DNA of 64,000 bases, from contig DATNFO010000030.1 in assembly GCA_035606355.1 (NCBI GenBank), forward strand, positions 7,102 through 71,101. The letters are read 5' to 3'. The notes beneath the pieces were generated by a model that saw only the letters and a list, made by a program, of their open reading frames with translations, did not search any database and had not been told where the DNA came from. The DNA comes from Sulfopaludibacter sp035606355. Its GTDB lineage: Bacteria > Acidobacteriota > Terriglobia > Bryobacterales > Bryobacteraceae. The stretch's first letter is position 1. The number at the start of each line of letters is the position of its first letter. A program made the position numbers and the translations under genes. Shown one piece after another: positions 1 through 8,471 of the stretch.

Positions 1-6
1 GGCCTC

Positions 7-26
7 CAGGGTGAATATTCACCCTG
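7..26. promoter_or_regulatory. Perfect 20-bp palindrome upstream of the first gene
   Basis: The sequence CAGGGTGAATATTCACCCTG is a perfect inverted repeat that ends 18 bases before the start codon of the first gene. The position and two-fold symmetry suit a dimeric repressor operator. The regulator is unknown and no matching second copy was noticed elsewhere in the window. Confidence 0.45.
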
Positions 27-44
27 CCGGTAGCAGAGGCGAAC

Positions 45-437
45 ATGAATTCGGCACCTTCTGCTACGAAGACTCAAAACGGCCCACCACCGGTGGCACC
101 GATACTCACGCGGCTCCGGGATGTCTCCGTTCCCAGGCAGGCCCTCCTGCGGCTCTTCCAAACGATCAACTTCGGCCACGTCGACGGGCTCGAGGTGCGC
201 GGCGGCGAGCCGGTCTTTAACCCCGCTCCGCTCGTGTTCATCGAGTTGAAGCTGGATGCGGATGACGGCCGGCGTGAGGAAACCGACCTGGGCAACTTCG
301 ACCTTCGTGCTGAAGCGCTACGCCTTCTCGCCGAACTGGACGGCCTCGGTGATGGCACCATCGAGCGGATCGACGTCCGATACGGCATCCCGCGCCGGAT
401 GGTCGGGGAGTCGCGACTGCGGAGGGTGGCCCAATGA
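45..437 (+). CDS. Hypothetical protein, first gene of an accessory module
   Basis: A 130-residue protein that I do not recognise. The N-terminal 25 residues are polar and Pro-rich. The rest is a soluble alpha/beta-looking sequence with an acidic stretch (LDADDGRREETDLG) and an Arg-rich C-terminus. An AGAGG ribosome site lies eight bases before the ATG at 45. The stop overlaps the next gene's start in an ATGA junction, so it is translationally coupled to the sigma factor and the nuclease after it. The three probably belong to one mobile-element module. Function is unknown. Confidence 0.6.
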   Translation: MNSAPSATKTQNGPPPVAPILTRLRDVSVPRQALLRLFQTINFGHVDGLEVRGGEPVFNPAPLVFIELKLDADDGRREETDLGNFDLRAEALRLLAELDGLGDGTIERIDVRYGIPRRMVGESRLRRVAQ

Positions 438-1006
438 CACCCGCCATGGCGACTCCATTTGGCGTCGATCGGTATGTTCTCCGGCAGGCGTCGCTGTGCG
501 CCAGCCGCCTCGTGCGCTGGGGCCGATTCGGCGTCGATGACTGGGCCGATCTGCGCCAGGAGATGTTTCTCGATCTCTTGCAGCGTCTGCCGCGCTTCCG
601 CCCGGAGCGGGGTGACTGGCAGGGATTCGTTCGCGGGATCATGCGGAATCGGTCTGCGGCACTGGCCGCGGAGCAAGAGAAGCACTCTCTCCGGTTTGCC
701 GCAGAAACCGGCCCAGGCGATCCCAGCGATGGCGAGAACGGACTGGAATCTCTGCCTGACGCACCCGGCGAAGACTCCCGCGCTGAGATGGAACTCCAGC
801 TCGATGTTCAGCGTGTGCTCCTCCGGCTCCCGGAGCATCTCCGCGAGGTCGCACTACTCCTCAGGGATATGAGCGTCGCCGAGATCTGTGAGCACACGGG
901 AAAGTCCCGCTCAGGCATCAATTATTTCATCCGGCAGATCCGCGCGGCGTTCGAAGAAGCAGGGCTGACTCCGGAGCGGCTCGCGAAACGCGGAGATACC
1001 CGATGA
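434..1006 (+). CDS. RNA polymerase sigma-70 family factor (ECF-like)
   Basis: A 190-residue sigma factor. Residues about 15-75 look like region 2 (DDWADLRQEMFLDLLQRLP, then WQGFVRGIMRNRS). Residues about 120-180 look like region 4, with the helix-turn-helix MSVAEICEHTGKSRSGINYF, which would read the -35 element. The two are joined by an acidic linker. It would direct core polymerase to a specific promoter set. It overlaps its neighbours by ATGA on both sides, so it is the middle gene of a three-gene unit with a nuclease and carries no anti-sigma partner. The family call is firm; the regulon is unknown. Linkage to a nuclease and an integrase remnant suggests a phage or integrative element. Confidence 0.8.
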   Translation: MTPAMATPFGVDRYVLRQASLCASRLVRWGRFGVDDWADLRQEMFLDLLQRLPRFRPERGDWQGFVRGIMRNRSAALAAEQEKHSLRFAAETGPGDPSDGENGLESLPDAPGEDSRAEMELQLDVQRVLLRLPEHLREVALLLRDMSVAEICEHTGKSRSGINYFIRQIRAAFEEAGLTPERLAKRGDTR

Positions 1007-1956
1007 CCGCCGCGCCCGTCGTTTCCACGTATTCGATGTGGAGCCTGTTCCGGAACTGCCGCAAGGCGGTTGACTGGCGTTACCAGCAGCAACTCGTGCC
1101 CCTGCAGTGTGACCGGAACCTGCACTTCGGATCGCTCATCCACGAGTGCCTTCAGGCGTGGCACCAGCGGCGCGACCTGGATGAAGTGCTCGTCCTCATC
1201 GACAAGCTCTGTCCGAACCACCTCCAGGATGACAACCAGCGCCGGGATTGGCACCTCGCCATCGCGATGATGAAGGCCTACGCCGTGCAGTACTCCACCG
1301 AGGGCTTCGAAGTCATCGCACTCGAAAAGAACTTCGAGGGCCCTATCGTTAACCCCGCCACTGGGGCGGCGTCGCGCAGTTTTGTGCTCGCCGGCAAGGT
1401 GGACGGCATCGTCCGCATCCGCGGCGAGCACTTCATCCTCGAACATAAGACGGCGGCGCAGATCGATTCGGATTCCGAAGCCGTGGTCAAACTTCTTGAA
1501 CGCAAGTGCCCTCAGCTCCGCGGAAATTACGACAAATGGCAGCTGTTTCGCGAGGCATCCGTGCTCGATGCTGGACAGATCCTGGATGTTGCATGGCAGG
1601 TGCCGCGCGCGCACTGCGGGTCCAGACCCGAAGGCTTAGTTCGTGGTGAGATACAGTTCCGGTGTCCTCTGGGCAAATGTACAGCGGATAGACCGCGTGC
1701 AAGAACCATCAATTTCACCACTGAGCTACTGGCCCGAGTGAAGTCCCACGCCGGAGATATTCACCAAACAGTTCAAGCGGCACTCGAGCAGTATGGCAGA
1801 GTGTACTCGCGTGAGAACTCTCTGAAACCTAGACAACAGTTCCCGATCGTCGTACGGCTGAAGCCATATCAGCACTTGCTGTATAGCGGCTGGACACCGA
1901 AGGAACTCTCCGACCACGTTGAGTTCGCGTTATTGCGCCTCATCGATGGAACATAA
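1003..1956 (+). CDS. PD-(D/E)XK nuclease family protein with an atypical C-terminal half
   Basis: A 317-residue protein. The first ~160 residues resemble Cas4/RecB-type PD-(D/E)XK nucleases of mobile elements: an N-terminal SxYSMWSLFRNCRKA segment, FGSLIHECLQAW, then the catalytic core with GKVDGI and ILEHKTA, supplying the Asp and the E-x-K residues. Family members normally continue with a Gln-Tyr helix (QxxxY). Here the sequence after about residue 165 no longer looks like the family and includes an unusual stretch, CPLGKC. A rearrangement or old frameshift may have replaced the C-terminal half. The start overlaps the sigma gene by ATGA. It would be a cytoplasmic DNA nuclease if active; loss of the C-terminal helices makes that doubtful. 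Confidence 0.65.
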   Translation: MTAAPVVSTYSMWSLFRNCRKAVDWRYQQQLVPLQCDRNLHFGSLIHECLQAWHQRRDLDEVLVLIDKLCPNHLQDDNQRRDWHLAIAMMKAYAVQYSTEGFEVIALEKNFEGPIVNPATGAASRSFVLAGKVDGIVRIRGEHFILEHKTAAQIDSDSEAVVKLLERKCPQLRGNYDKWQLFREASVLDAGQILDVAWQVPRAHCGSRPEGLVRGEIQFRCPLGKCTADRPRARTINFTTELLARVKSHAGDIHQTVQAALEQYGRVYSRENSLKPRQQFPIVVRLKPYQHLLYSGWTPKELSDHVEFALLRLIDGT

Positions 1957-2180
1957 GTATCGTCAACTACTTTCCGGCAATACGCAGGGAGTTCTAATTG
2001 CCGCCGATCAGGCCGCGTAGAATCTATGATTTACGAGGTGAAGAGCCAGTTGGAAAACCGTCTTTTTGGGGAGCCACTGCTTTAAAATGAAGAATTTACA
2101 CTGAGGAAAGCAGAGTTGTACGGATGTTCGGCAAAACATCGGTACAAACTGAGCCCGATATGGGCGCTACAATCCTGCGT

Positions 2181-3091
2181 ATGAGGATCTCCGAACACCT
2201 CATCCTCTATAAGCGGCACAAGAGGACCTGCCCGATCGAGCGGATGACCTTACCGCCAACGCAAAGAGATATTACATGGAATGCGACTGCATGATCTGGG
2301 TCGTGGGTCGCACGCCAAAGGGGCACACTGTGCCTCGACAGAGCACTGGCGCAAAAGACCTCGCAAGCGCCCAGGCGCAATGCAAGATTTTGATCGCTAA
2401 GTGAAAAGCGCTTGCCATGCAGGTTGCGGTCCAGAGCGGCGCTGACCCTGCGTTGGGGCCGACTATCGCCGAATGCTCCGAGCGGTATCTTGAAGCGCGG
2501 AAACATGAGCTCAGGAGAAAGGCGTACGGTCAGCACAAGCTTCTGCTCGAGCGTTTGCAGGAGTTCTGCAAAAGGAACGGCGTCATTTACGCGAAACTGC
2601 TGACGGTCGACTGCTAGAGCGCTTCAAATTTGAGGGATTGCCCAAGGAAATGGCGAATACCAGCAAAGCGACTTCCGTTGCGAAACTGCGCTGCTTTCTG
2701 CGAGTCGCTTTTCGCCGGGGATGGACAACGGAGTATCTCGTCGAAAAGGTCGACCGCGCACCGCGCAGTATATGACCAGAAGTCGCCCTTCAGCGAGGAC
2801 GAAGTTAAACTGATCTTCGCCGAAGCACGACGGCTGAAGGGCGGCACGCATGGCTACGCAAGACATCGGGAGACATTCGTTTTACTGCTGGAGCTAATGC
2901 TTGAAACCGGGATGCGCGTCGGCGATGCGGTCCGGTTTGACGCCGAGGCTCTTAGTAAAGGCGGGAGTTTGTGGATCTACACCTTCCGAATGCGCAAGCG
3001 CGAACGGACTGAGACGCCGAAGTACGTCGACGCGTACATCAGTGACCGCCTCAAAACGGCAATCGAGAAACGGCACCATTTCGTGCGGTGA
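2181..3091 (+). pseudogene. Tyrosine recombinase/integrase, broken by several frameshifts
   Basis: Integrase segments occur in order but in different frames. From 2181 comes LILYKRHKRTCP. From about 2267 in another frame comes RYYMECDCMIWVVGR, the Cys-containing N-terminal segment common in acidobacterial integrases. From 2417 comes the SAM-like core-binding piece (TIAECSERYLEARKHEL). From 2630 comes the catalytic domain with the Arg motif LMLETGMRVGDAVRFD. The HxxR box and the Tyr nucleophile are not found, so the 3' end is missing. At least three disruptions make it inactive. It marks an old integration event next to the sigma/nuclease module. Confidence 0.75.
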
Positions 3092-3248
3092 GAGACGGCG
3101 CCAGCCGTATTTACTTTGAGTCTGATCCAAGCCCGGTACGTGGGGGCCAAAACTTATTCGGCACGCCGACGGTCCGCCCTGCGATGTGCCGGGCCCCGAG
3201 GAGCGCGCGACAGGCATGTCCGATCCCGGCGCGGCTGTGTTTCCCAGT

Positions 3249-3449
3249 TCATGCGAATCGCAGGTATCCGTGCCAGCTAAGAATGGACACACTGTGCAGG
3301 GAACTCGAAACACAACCATGGCTATCCTCGCCGGGTTTCTGTCTCGGACGAGTGGACGACCGGTGGTCGATCGAACCGGGATTACCGACAGGATCGATTA
3401 TCGCCTGGAAGGACACTTGAGTCGAATGGTCCCGGGGCTGCCGGTGTAG
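3249..3449 (+). pseudogene. TIGR03435-family fragment (C-terminal part)
   Basis: The segment TMAILAGFLSRTSGRPVVDR followed by TGITDRIDYRLEG matches the conserved core of the TIGR03435 secreted proteins that are expanded in Solibacter-like Acidobacteria. No N-terminal signal peptide or full-length frame precedes it. It is a remnant abutting the integrase remnant. The family's function is unknown. Confidence 0.6.
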
Positions 3450-3486
3450 AAGAAGAGGAATCCGCTGGCTGTGCTGAAGTAGGTGC

Positions 3487-3518
3487 GAGCGTCCGCTGCT
3501 TGCCGCACGCGGACGCTC
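3487..3518 (-). terminator. Hairpin downstream of the TonB receptor gene
   Basis: A perfect 10-bp stem (GAGCGTCCGC / GCGGACGCTC) with a 12-base loop lies 16 bases past the stop codon of the receptor on the minus strand. The position suits a transcription terminator, but no T-run follows, so it would be Rho-assisted or an mRNA 3' stabiliser. Confidence 0.5.
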
Positions 3519-3534
3519 ACCGAAGTCTCCCCGA

Positions 3535-6500
3535 TCAAAAAGAATATCGCAAGCCGAGCTGCATGATGCGCGGAGGCTTGTTGTCCGTGATGGTTCCGGC
3601 GTTGGCTTTGTCCAAATTCACGTTCGGCAGGGTGAGGTTCGTGTGATTGGTGAAGTTGAACGTCTCCCAGCGGAACTGCAGGCGGCTGTGCTCTGTAATT
3701 GCAAAGGTCTTGGAAAGCGAGAGATTGAACGCCACAGTGCCGGGTCCATCGAGGATATTGCGCCCGGAGGTGCCGTAGCGGAAGGCGGTGTCCGGCACGA
3801 TGGGGAATGCGTTGAGGTCAAACCAATCGTTCACACTCGGGTTCGGAATGGTTCCGAAGGCGATGCGATCGGGGCGCGTGGCCTGCGCAAGGTCGGCGGA
3901 AGGCCCGCTGAGCTGCGGCGTGAACGGCTGCCCGCTGTATGCAGTGCCGAGGCCGGCGAGTTGCCAGCCGCGCGTAAGCACGTTGCCGCGAATGGGAATC
4001 TGCCAGACGAAGTTCATGCTGAAGACGTGGCGGATGTCGAAGTCGCTGCGCCCGTGTTCCAGGTTCAGATGATACGAATCCTGTGCGCCTGAGTAGCCGC
4101 CGTCGCCTGCGTAGTTGAGGCCGCTCTGATCGTCGAGCGACTTGGCGTAGGTATAGTTGGCGCGGAAGGTGAGGCCGTGCTCGAACCGCTTGCGCAGCGT
4201 GACCGTGCCAGCCTCATACGTTGAGCCCGAGCCGAACATGTAGTACGAGATGTTGCCGTATCCGGCGTAGGGGCGGATGGTGTACTGCGGTGTGCGGATT
4301 TCCTGATTGAGATCGTATTTCCGTCCGAGGTGCGTGCCCTTACTGCCGGAGTACGAAGCTTCCACAGCGACACCGTGGCCGAGGTCGCGCTCAATCGTAA
4401 GATTCCAGCTTTGCAAGTACGGGCTGGGAGCATCCACCTGGAATCCGTTGGCGGTGGTGACGCCGGAGAACTTCGCCAGTGCATCGGGGAACGGATTGGA
4501 GATCAGGAGGTTCGGATTGCTGGTGGAACCGGTGAAGGACTGCGAGATCGCAAACGGGAAGTTGCCGGTCAGATCCGTGCGGATGGCGCTGAGGCGGAAG
4601 CCGGTGTAGAAAATGCCGTAGCCGGCGCGGATCACGGTGCGGTTGTTGCCGAAGGGCCGCCACGCGAAGCCCACGCGCGGCGCAATGTTGTTGTAGTGGT
4701 TATTGACCAGCGACTTCGGCAAGCCGTAGTTGCTCGCCAGGTCCACCAAGCCCGTGAGGCCGGCGCTCGCGACGATGCTCTGCCAGTTCGGCAGGGTCGA
4801 AGTGCCTGCCATCAGCACCTTACCCACGCCGGGCACGTAGTTGGTCTCCTGGCCGTACTTTTCGGTGGGCATCAGGGTTACATCCCAGCGCACGCCGAGA
4901 TTCAGCGTGAGCTTTGGCGTGACTTTGTAGTCGTCCTGCAGATACATTCCCCAGGCAGTCTGGTAGATGTGATTGGTCACCGTGCCGAGTTTGCGCGAAC
5001 TGCTGCTCAGATCGCCGAGCAGGAAGTCCGCGATACCGTCTCCGGTAACTTTGCCGTTGAAAGTCAGAGTGCCGTTGAAGTTCGAATTGGTCGGCTGATA
5101 ATACTGCACGCGCAGCAGGTCGCCGCCGATGCGGATGGAGTGCCGGCCTTTGTTCCAGGCGAGCGAATCGTTCCAGTTGTAGTTATTGACGATGTAGTGA
5201 ATGGGATTCGTGGTGCTGTCGCCGATGGTTTCGAAACCCGTGACGCTGATCTTCGGGAACGCCGCGACGTTGAGATCGTTAGTCGTGCCGGGAATGCCGA
5301 ATTTCGCGGCCCAGTTTGTGCCGGCGTGCGCGCTCGCTTCGTCGTCCGTGGTGCGGGTGAGGCCCATGCGCGCTTCGTTCACCAGGTTGGGCGTGAAGAT
5401 CTGCGTGTCGGAAATGCCGTAGAGCGCCTGGCCCTGACGCGTGGTCGACGCGAAGTTGCCCGTCGGGCTGCCGGAATACGGATTCGTCGAAAGCTCCCAA
5501 CGCTCCAGGGCGCGGACGGTGAAGGTGTTGCGATCGCTGAAGTGCTGGTCCACTTTCAACAGAAAGCTGTCCCAACTATCGGGGCTGGGTATATTGGAGA
5601 TGAAGTTGTTCGCGCCCACGAGATTCGGGGTGGGATAGAACGCCAGCAACTGCTGCGAAATAGTGCTGATACGGTTCTGCGGAATGATGTTGCCGGGGAA
5701 GCAGGCGGTGGCGTTGGTGGCCGTGCAGGAACCGGAGAGCAGCGGATCCTTGATGAGGATCGGCTTGCCGGTGGCGTCGACCGATTTGGAGAAGTTGCCC
5801 GCGCGCTCTAGGCCGGTCGGGATCACGCCGATGCTGTTAGAGCCCTGTACCTGGCGGAAGCTTTCCCAACTGGCCGTGAAGAACGTCTTGTCATGGCCGC
5901 TGTACAGCTTGGGAATGCTCACCGGACCGCTGAGGTTGGCGCCGAACTGATTGCGGCGCAGTTCGCTCTTGCCCTGGTCAAAGAAATTGCGCGCATCGAA
6001 CACGTCATTGCGCAGAAACTCGAACGCGGAGGCGTGCACCTGGTTGCCGCCGGACTTCAGGACCATGCTGACCACGCCACCCGAGAGCCGCCCGTATTCG
6101 GCGGAGTAGTTGGACGTCTGCACCTTGAATTCCTGTAACGAATCGAGAGGCGGCCGCGCCTGGGCGCCGGCGTCGCGCGGGTTTTCATCGTTGAGTCCGT
6201 CGATGACCACGTTCGTGGAATCGGCGCGGGAACCATTGACGACATACGGCGAGCCTTTACCGCCCTGCTCGGCCGGTTGTACGCCCGCGACCACATAGGC
6301 GAGATCGTTGAAGTCGCGGCCGTTCAGCGGAATCTCTTCGATTTCATGGTGGGCGACGATATCGCCGCGCGTCGATGTTTCGGTGTTTACGAGCGGGACG
6401 CTCGCGGTGACATCCACCGTTTGGGTGACGGCGCCTACTTGCAGTTCGGCATCGACGCGCGCCGTCTGGTCCACCTGCAGGTTCAGATTTGACTCGCGGA

Positions 6501-6762
6501 GCTGGCGGAAGCCTTCCTTATCCACGGTGACTTCGTAATTGCCCGGCGTGAGACCGCTCACGGTGTACTCGCCATCGATCTGAGTGTGCGCGGTGCGGAT
6601 TTCGTTGGTGTCCACGTTGTGCACTTTCACTGTGGCTCCGGCTACACCGGCGTGAGAGGCATCCACGATTCTTCCCACAACGGTGGCGCTCGGTGTCTGC
6701 GCGACGGCGAACCCCGCCAGGGCGAATACGGCGATAAGAGGCGTAACGAACTTGGTACGCAT
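3535..6762 (-). CDS. TonB-dependent receptor, Oar-like, with carboxypeptidase-regulatory domain
   Basis: A 1075-residue outer-membrane protein. Residues 1-21 are a signal peptide ending AVAQ. Residues about 25-110 form a carboxypeptidase-regulatory beta-sandwich (GRIVDASHAGVAGATVKV, then GLTPGNYEVTV). About 115-235 is the plug domain (IPLNGRDFNDL, VNGSRADSTNVVIDGLNDEN). The rest is a 22-strand-type barrel ending in RYSF, the aromatic C-terminus used for outer-membrane assembly. Such Oar-like receptors are abundant in Acidobacteria and are thought to take up oligosaccharides or peptides with TonB/ExbBD energy. It is the last gene of a minus-strand run, 16 bases after a small secreted protein, with a hairpin after it. 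The substrate cannot be read from the sequence. Confidence 0.93.
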   Translation of the reverse strand: MRTKFVTPLIAVFALAGFAVAQTPSATVVGRIVDASHAGVAGATVKVHNVDTNEIRTAHTQIDGEYTVSGLTPGNYEVTVDKEGFRQLRESNLNLQVDQTARVDAELQVGAVTQTVDVTASVPLVNTETSTRGDIVAHHEIEEIPLNGRDFNDLAYVVAGVQPAEQGGKGSPYVVNGSRADSTNVVIDGLNDENPRDAGAQARPPLDSLQEFKVQTSNYSAEYGRLSGGVVSMVLKSGGNQVHASAFEFLRNDVFDARNFFDQGKSELRRNQFGANLSGPVSIPKLYSGHDKTFFTASWESFRQVQGSNSIGVIPTGLERAGNFSKSVDATGKPILIKDPLLSGSCTATNATACFPGNIIPQNRISTISQQLLAFYPTPNLVGANNFISNIPSPDSWDSFLLKVDQHFSDRNTFTVRALERWELSTNPYSGSPTGNFASTTRQGQALYGISDTQIFTPNLVNEARMGLTRTTDDEASAHAGTNWAAKFGIPGTTNDLNVAAFPKISVTGFETIGDSTTNPIHYIVNNYNWNDSLAWNKGRHSIRIGGDLLRVQYYQPTNSNFNGTLTFNGKVTGDGIADFLLGDLSSSSRKLGTVTNHIYQTAWGMYLQDDYKVTPKLTLNLGVRWDVTLMPTEKYGQETNYVPGVGKVLMAGTSTLPNWQSIVASAGLTGLVDLASNYGLPKSLVNNHYNNIAPRVGFAWRPFGNNRTVIRAGYGIFYTGFRLSAIRTDLTGNFPFAISQSFTGSTSNPNLLISNPFPDALAKFSGVTTANGFQVDAPSPYLQSWNLTIERDLGHGVAVEASYSGSKGTHLGRKYDLNQEIRTPQYTIRPYAGYGNISYYMFGSGSTYEAGTVTLRKRFEHGLTFRANYTYAKSLDDQSGLNYAGDGGYSGAQDSYHLNLEHGRSDFDIRHVFSMNFVWQIPIRGNVLTRGWQLAGLGTAYSGQPFTPQLSGPSADLAQATRPDRIAFGTIPNPSVNDWFDLNAFPIVPDTAFRYGTSGRNILDGPGTVAFNLSLSKTFAITEHSRLQFRWETFNFTNHTNLTLPNVNLDKANAGTITDNKPPRIMQLGLRYSF

Positions 6763-6778
6763 GGGTAGACTCCTTCTG

Positions 6779-7342
6779 CTACTTCGTGTGCGGTAGTTGC
6801 TCTATTTGCGATTCGAGCTTCCTGCGCTGGTCCGGCGCGAGCGGCAGCGATGCATCGGCCAGCGCGGCACGTTTCACTTTGATGAGGATGGTGTTCTTTT
6901 CCTGGGGCGTAAGAGCGGCGTAGGACTCAACTGCGTTCGACAGCTTTTCCTCGCTCTCGAAAGTGACCACGGGATCGACTTTCTTGCCACCGCCCTTCTT
7001 GCCGCCCCTGGAGACGCTCTCCACTTCCGAATCCATGCCCTTCTGCTGGTCCGCTGTGAGGAGCGTGCGCACCTGGCGGCGCGCGGCGAGCTTGATGGTG
7101 ATCATGATGGACTGCTGATCCTCTGGCGAGAGGGCGGTGAACTGGAGCAGCGGCTTGGTGACCGATTCTTCTTCGTGCAGGAGCGGCTCGATTTTGAGCT
7201 GCTGCTCGCAGGTGAGGTTCAGGTTGGCGGTTAACCGCTCCAGCAATGCGTGCCGCCCGGGAGGCAAGCCGGCGCACGGCGCGGGAGGCTGCTGGGCGCA
7301 GAGGGGAAGCGCGGCGATAAAAGCGGCAGCGAGCATTCGCAT
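6779..7342 (-). CDS. Secreted helical protein with an internal duplication (Spy/CpxP-like LTxxQ motifs)
   Basis: A 187-residue exported protein (signal peptide 1-16, ending PLCAQQ). It contains two related halves. Residues 62-108 (PLLQFTALSPEDQQSIMI, then LLTADQQKGMDSEVE) and 133-182 (AVESYAALTPQEKNTILI, then LPLAPDQRRKLESQIE) align end to end and are separated by a basic glycine linker (GGKKGGGKK). The LTxxQ/L-P-D-Q motifs recall the periplasmic Spy/CpxP helical fold, but the match is weak. It starts two bases after the VOC gene's stop and is followed 16 bases later by the TonB receptor, so the three are probably co-transcribed. The function is unknown; a periplasmic binding or chaperone role is inference. 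Confidence 0.75.
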   Translation of the reverse strand: MRMLAAAFIAALPLCAQQPPAPCAGLPPGRHALLERLTANLNLTCEQQLKIEPLLHEEESVTKPLLQFTALSPEDQQSIMITIKLAARRQVRTLLTADQQKGMDSEVESVSRGGKKGGGKKVDPVVTFESEEKLSNAVESYAALTPQEKNTILIKVKRAALADASLPLAPDQRRKLESQIEQLPHTK

Positions 7343-7344
7343 GG

Positions 7345-8313
7345 TTATTTTCCTTCCGCCGGATGCGGTACGGGCGCCGTGGAATTCGGCGCAGGTTTGC
7401 CATCGATGGTTTTGGCTTCCATCAGCTCAATGCGCGTACCGTCCGGATCGTACAGGTTGATTTGTCTCTTGCGATTCTGGCCGATCTGAATCTCGAGCGG
7501 CTTACCTTCCGGCGCGGTGTACAAACCGGCGGCGGCGCGCTTCTTGAGTTCGGCCAAGACGTTTTCGGTATCGGGCACGGTCAGCGAGGCGTGGTTCTTG
7601 GTGCCGCGCGCACTGGGGGCGGGCAGGCTGTTGTAGAGCATCAGCTCGACGTAATCCTGGCCTTCGGCCGGGCGGATATTCACCCAGCTCAGCATCTTTG
7701 GCGAGCCGCTGCCGCGCCAGAATTCTTTGAACCCGAGGATGCCGCCGTAGAAGGCCATGGACTTATCGAGGTCGCCGCAAAGAACGCCGACGTGCATGAT
7801 GTGGTCGGAGATGCGGGTGGGCGGCATGAACTTGCCTTTGGCCTGGGCGGTCCAGCTATCGGGCATGTACTCCACCATTTCGACGATGTGGCCGTCGGGG
7901 TCCTTCACGTTGAAGTTTTTGTTGCCTGTTTTGCCTTTGCCGACGCTGCCCTTGTCGGACATGACCTCAATGCCCTTGCCCTTCAGGTAGGTGTACATAC
8001 GGTCGGCGCTGTCCGTGTACAAGGAGATGTGGTTGAGCTGGCCTTCGCCACGGTCTGGTTCGTTGAAGATTTCGAAGTACTGGTTGTCGTTGACCTTTAT
8101 GAAAACGATGCGAACGCCATTGCCCTCTTTATTGGGCAAAGTAAACGGCTCGCCGAAGCCGAGGAATTGCTCGTAGAATTGGCGGGTCTGTGCCAGGTCC
8201 TTCACGTAGACCGCCATGTGGGCGACGCCCAAAACCTTCGGGCGAGGAGTGGAATCCTGGGCAAACAGGCACGCGACACCTAAAGCGGCGGCCGATAGCT
8301 TCGTGGCTTTCAT
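7345..8313 (-). CDS. Secreted VOC-superfamily protein with two glyoxalase/dioxygenase-like domains
   Basis: A 322-residue protein with a short signal peptide (ending LFAQD) and two vicinal-oxygen-chelate domains, about 28-150 (VLGVAHMAVYVKDLAQTRQF to the DPDGHIVEMVEY motif) and about 170-300 (IMHVGVLCGDLDKSMAFY to YDPDGTRIELME). Paired VOC domains usually create one metal site with His and Glu ligands; His in AHMAVY and HVGV and Glu in VEMVE and IELME are present. A Pro-rich tail follows. Cytoplasmic VOC enzymes are common; an exported one is typical of Acidobacteria. It heads a run with the duplicated helical protein (2-base gap) and the TonB receptor. The substrate is unknown; the domain call is firm. 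Confidence 0.85.
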   Translation of the reverse strand: MKATKLSAAALGVACLFAQDSTPRPKVLGVAHMAVYVKDLAQTRQFYEQFLGFGEPFTLPNKEGNGVRIVFIKVNDNQYFEIFNEPDRGEGQLNHISLYTDSADRMYTYLKGKGIEVMSDKGSVGKGKTGNKNFNVKDPDGHIVEMVEYMPDSWTAQAKGKFMPPTRISDHIMHVGVLCGDLDKSMAFYGGILGFKEFWRGSGSPKMLSWVNIRPAEGQDYVELMLYNSLPAPSARGTKNHASLTVPDTENVLAELKKRAAAGLYTAPEGKPLEIQIGQNRKRQINLYDPDGTRIELMEAKTIDGKPAPNSTAPVPHPAEGK

Positions 8314-8471
8314 GTATGCTCCAACTGCGGGACGGACTAACGAGACGTTCGACCGCCATGGTAGTGCCGCGCCCGGCGGGTATCAAGGCAATTCACTGTC
8401 TGGAATGGGGTTAAGAGAACAACTGGCGTGGTTTGAGCGGTTTAACGGCTTCCGCTCTTTACGTTAAAAGG

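Noticed and set aside
3092..3248. Continuation of the integrase C-terminus after 3091
   Set aside because: No HxxR or Tyr box in any frame; the recognisable sequence further on belongs to TIGR03435.
4330..5811. A 493-codon open frame opposite the first TonB receptor
   Set aside because: It is Arg/Gly/Val-rich with no domain, and mirrors the codon pattern of the receptor on the other strand.
8435..8457. Hairpin GAGCGG/CCGCTC after the winged-helix gene as a terminator
   Set aside because: Only six base pairs and no T-run in the right direction; not strong enough to call.
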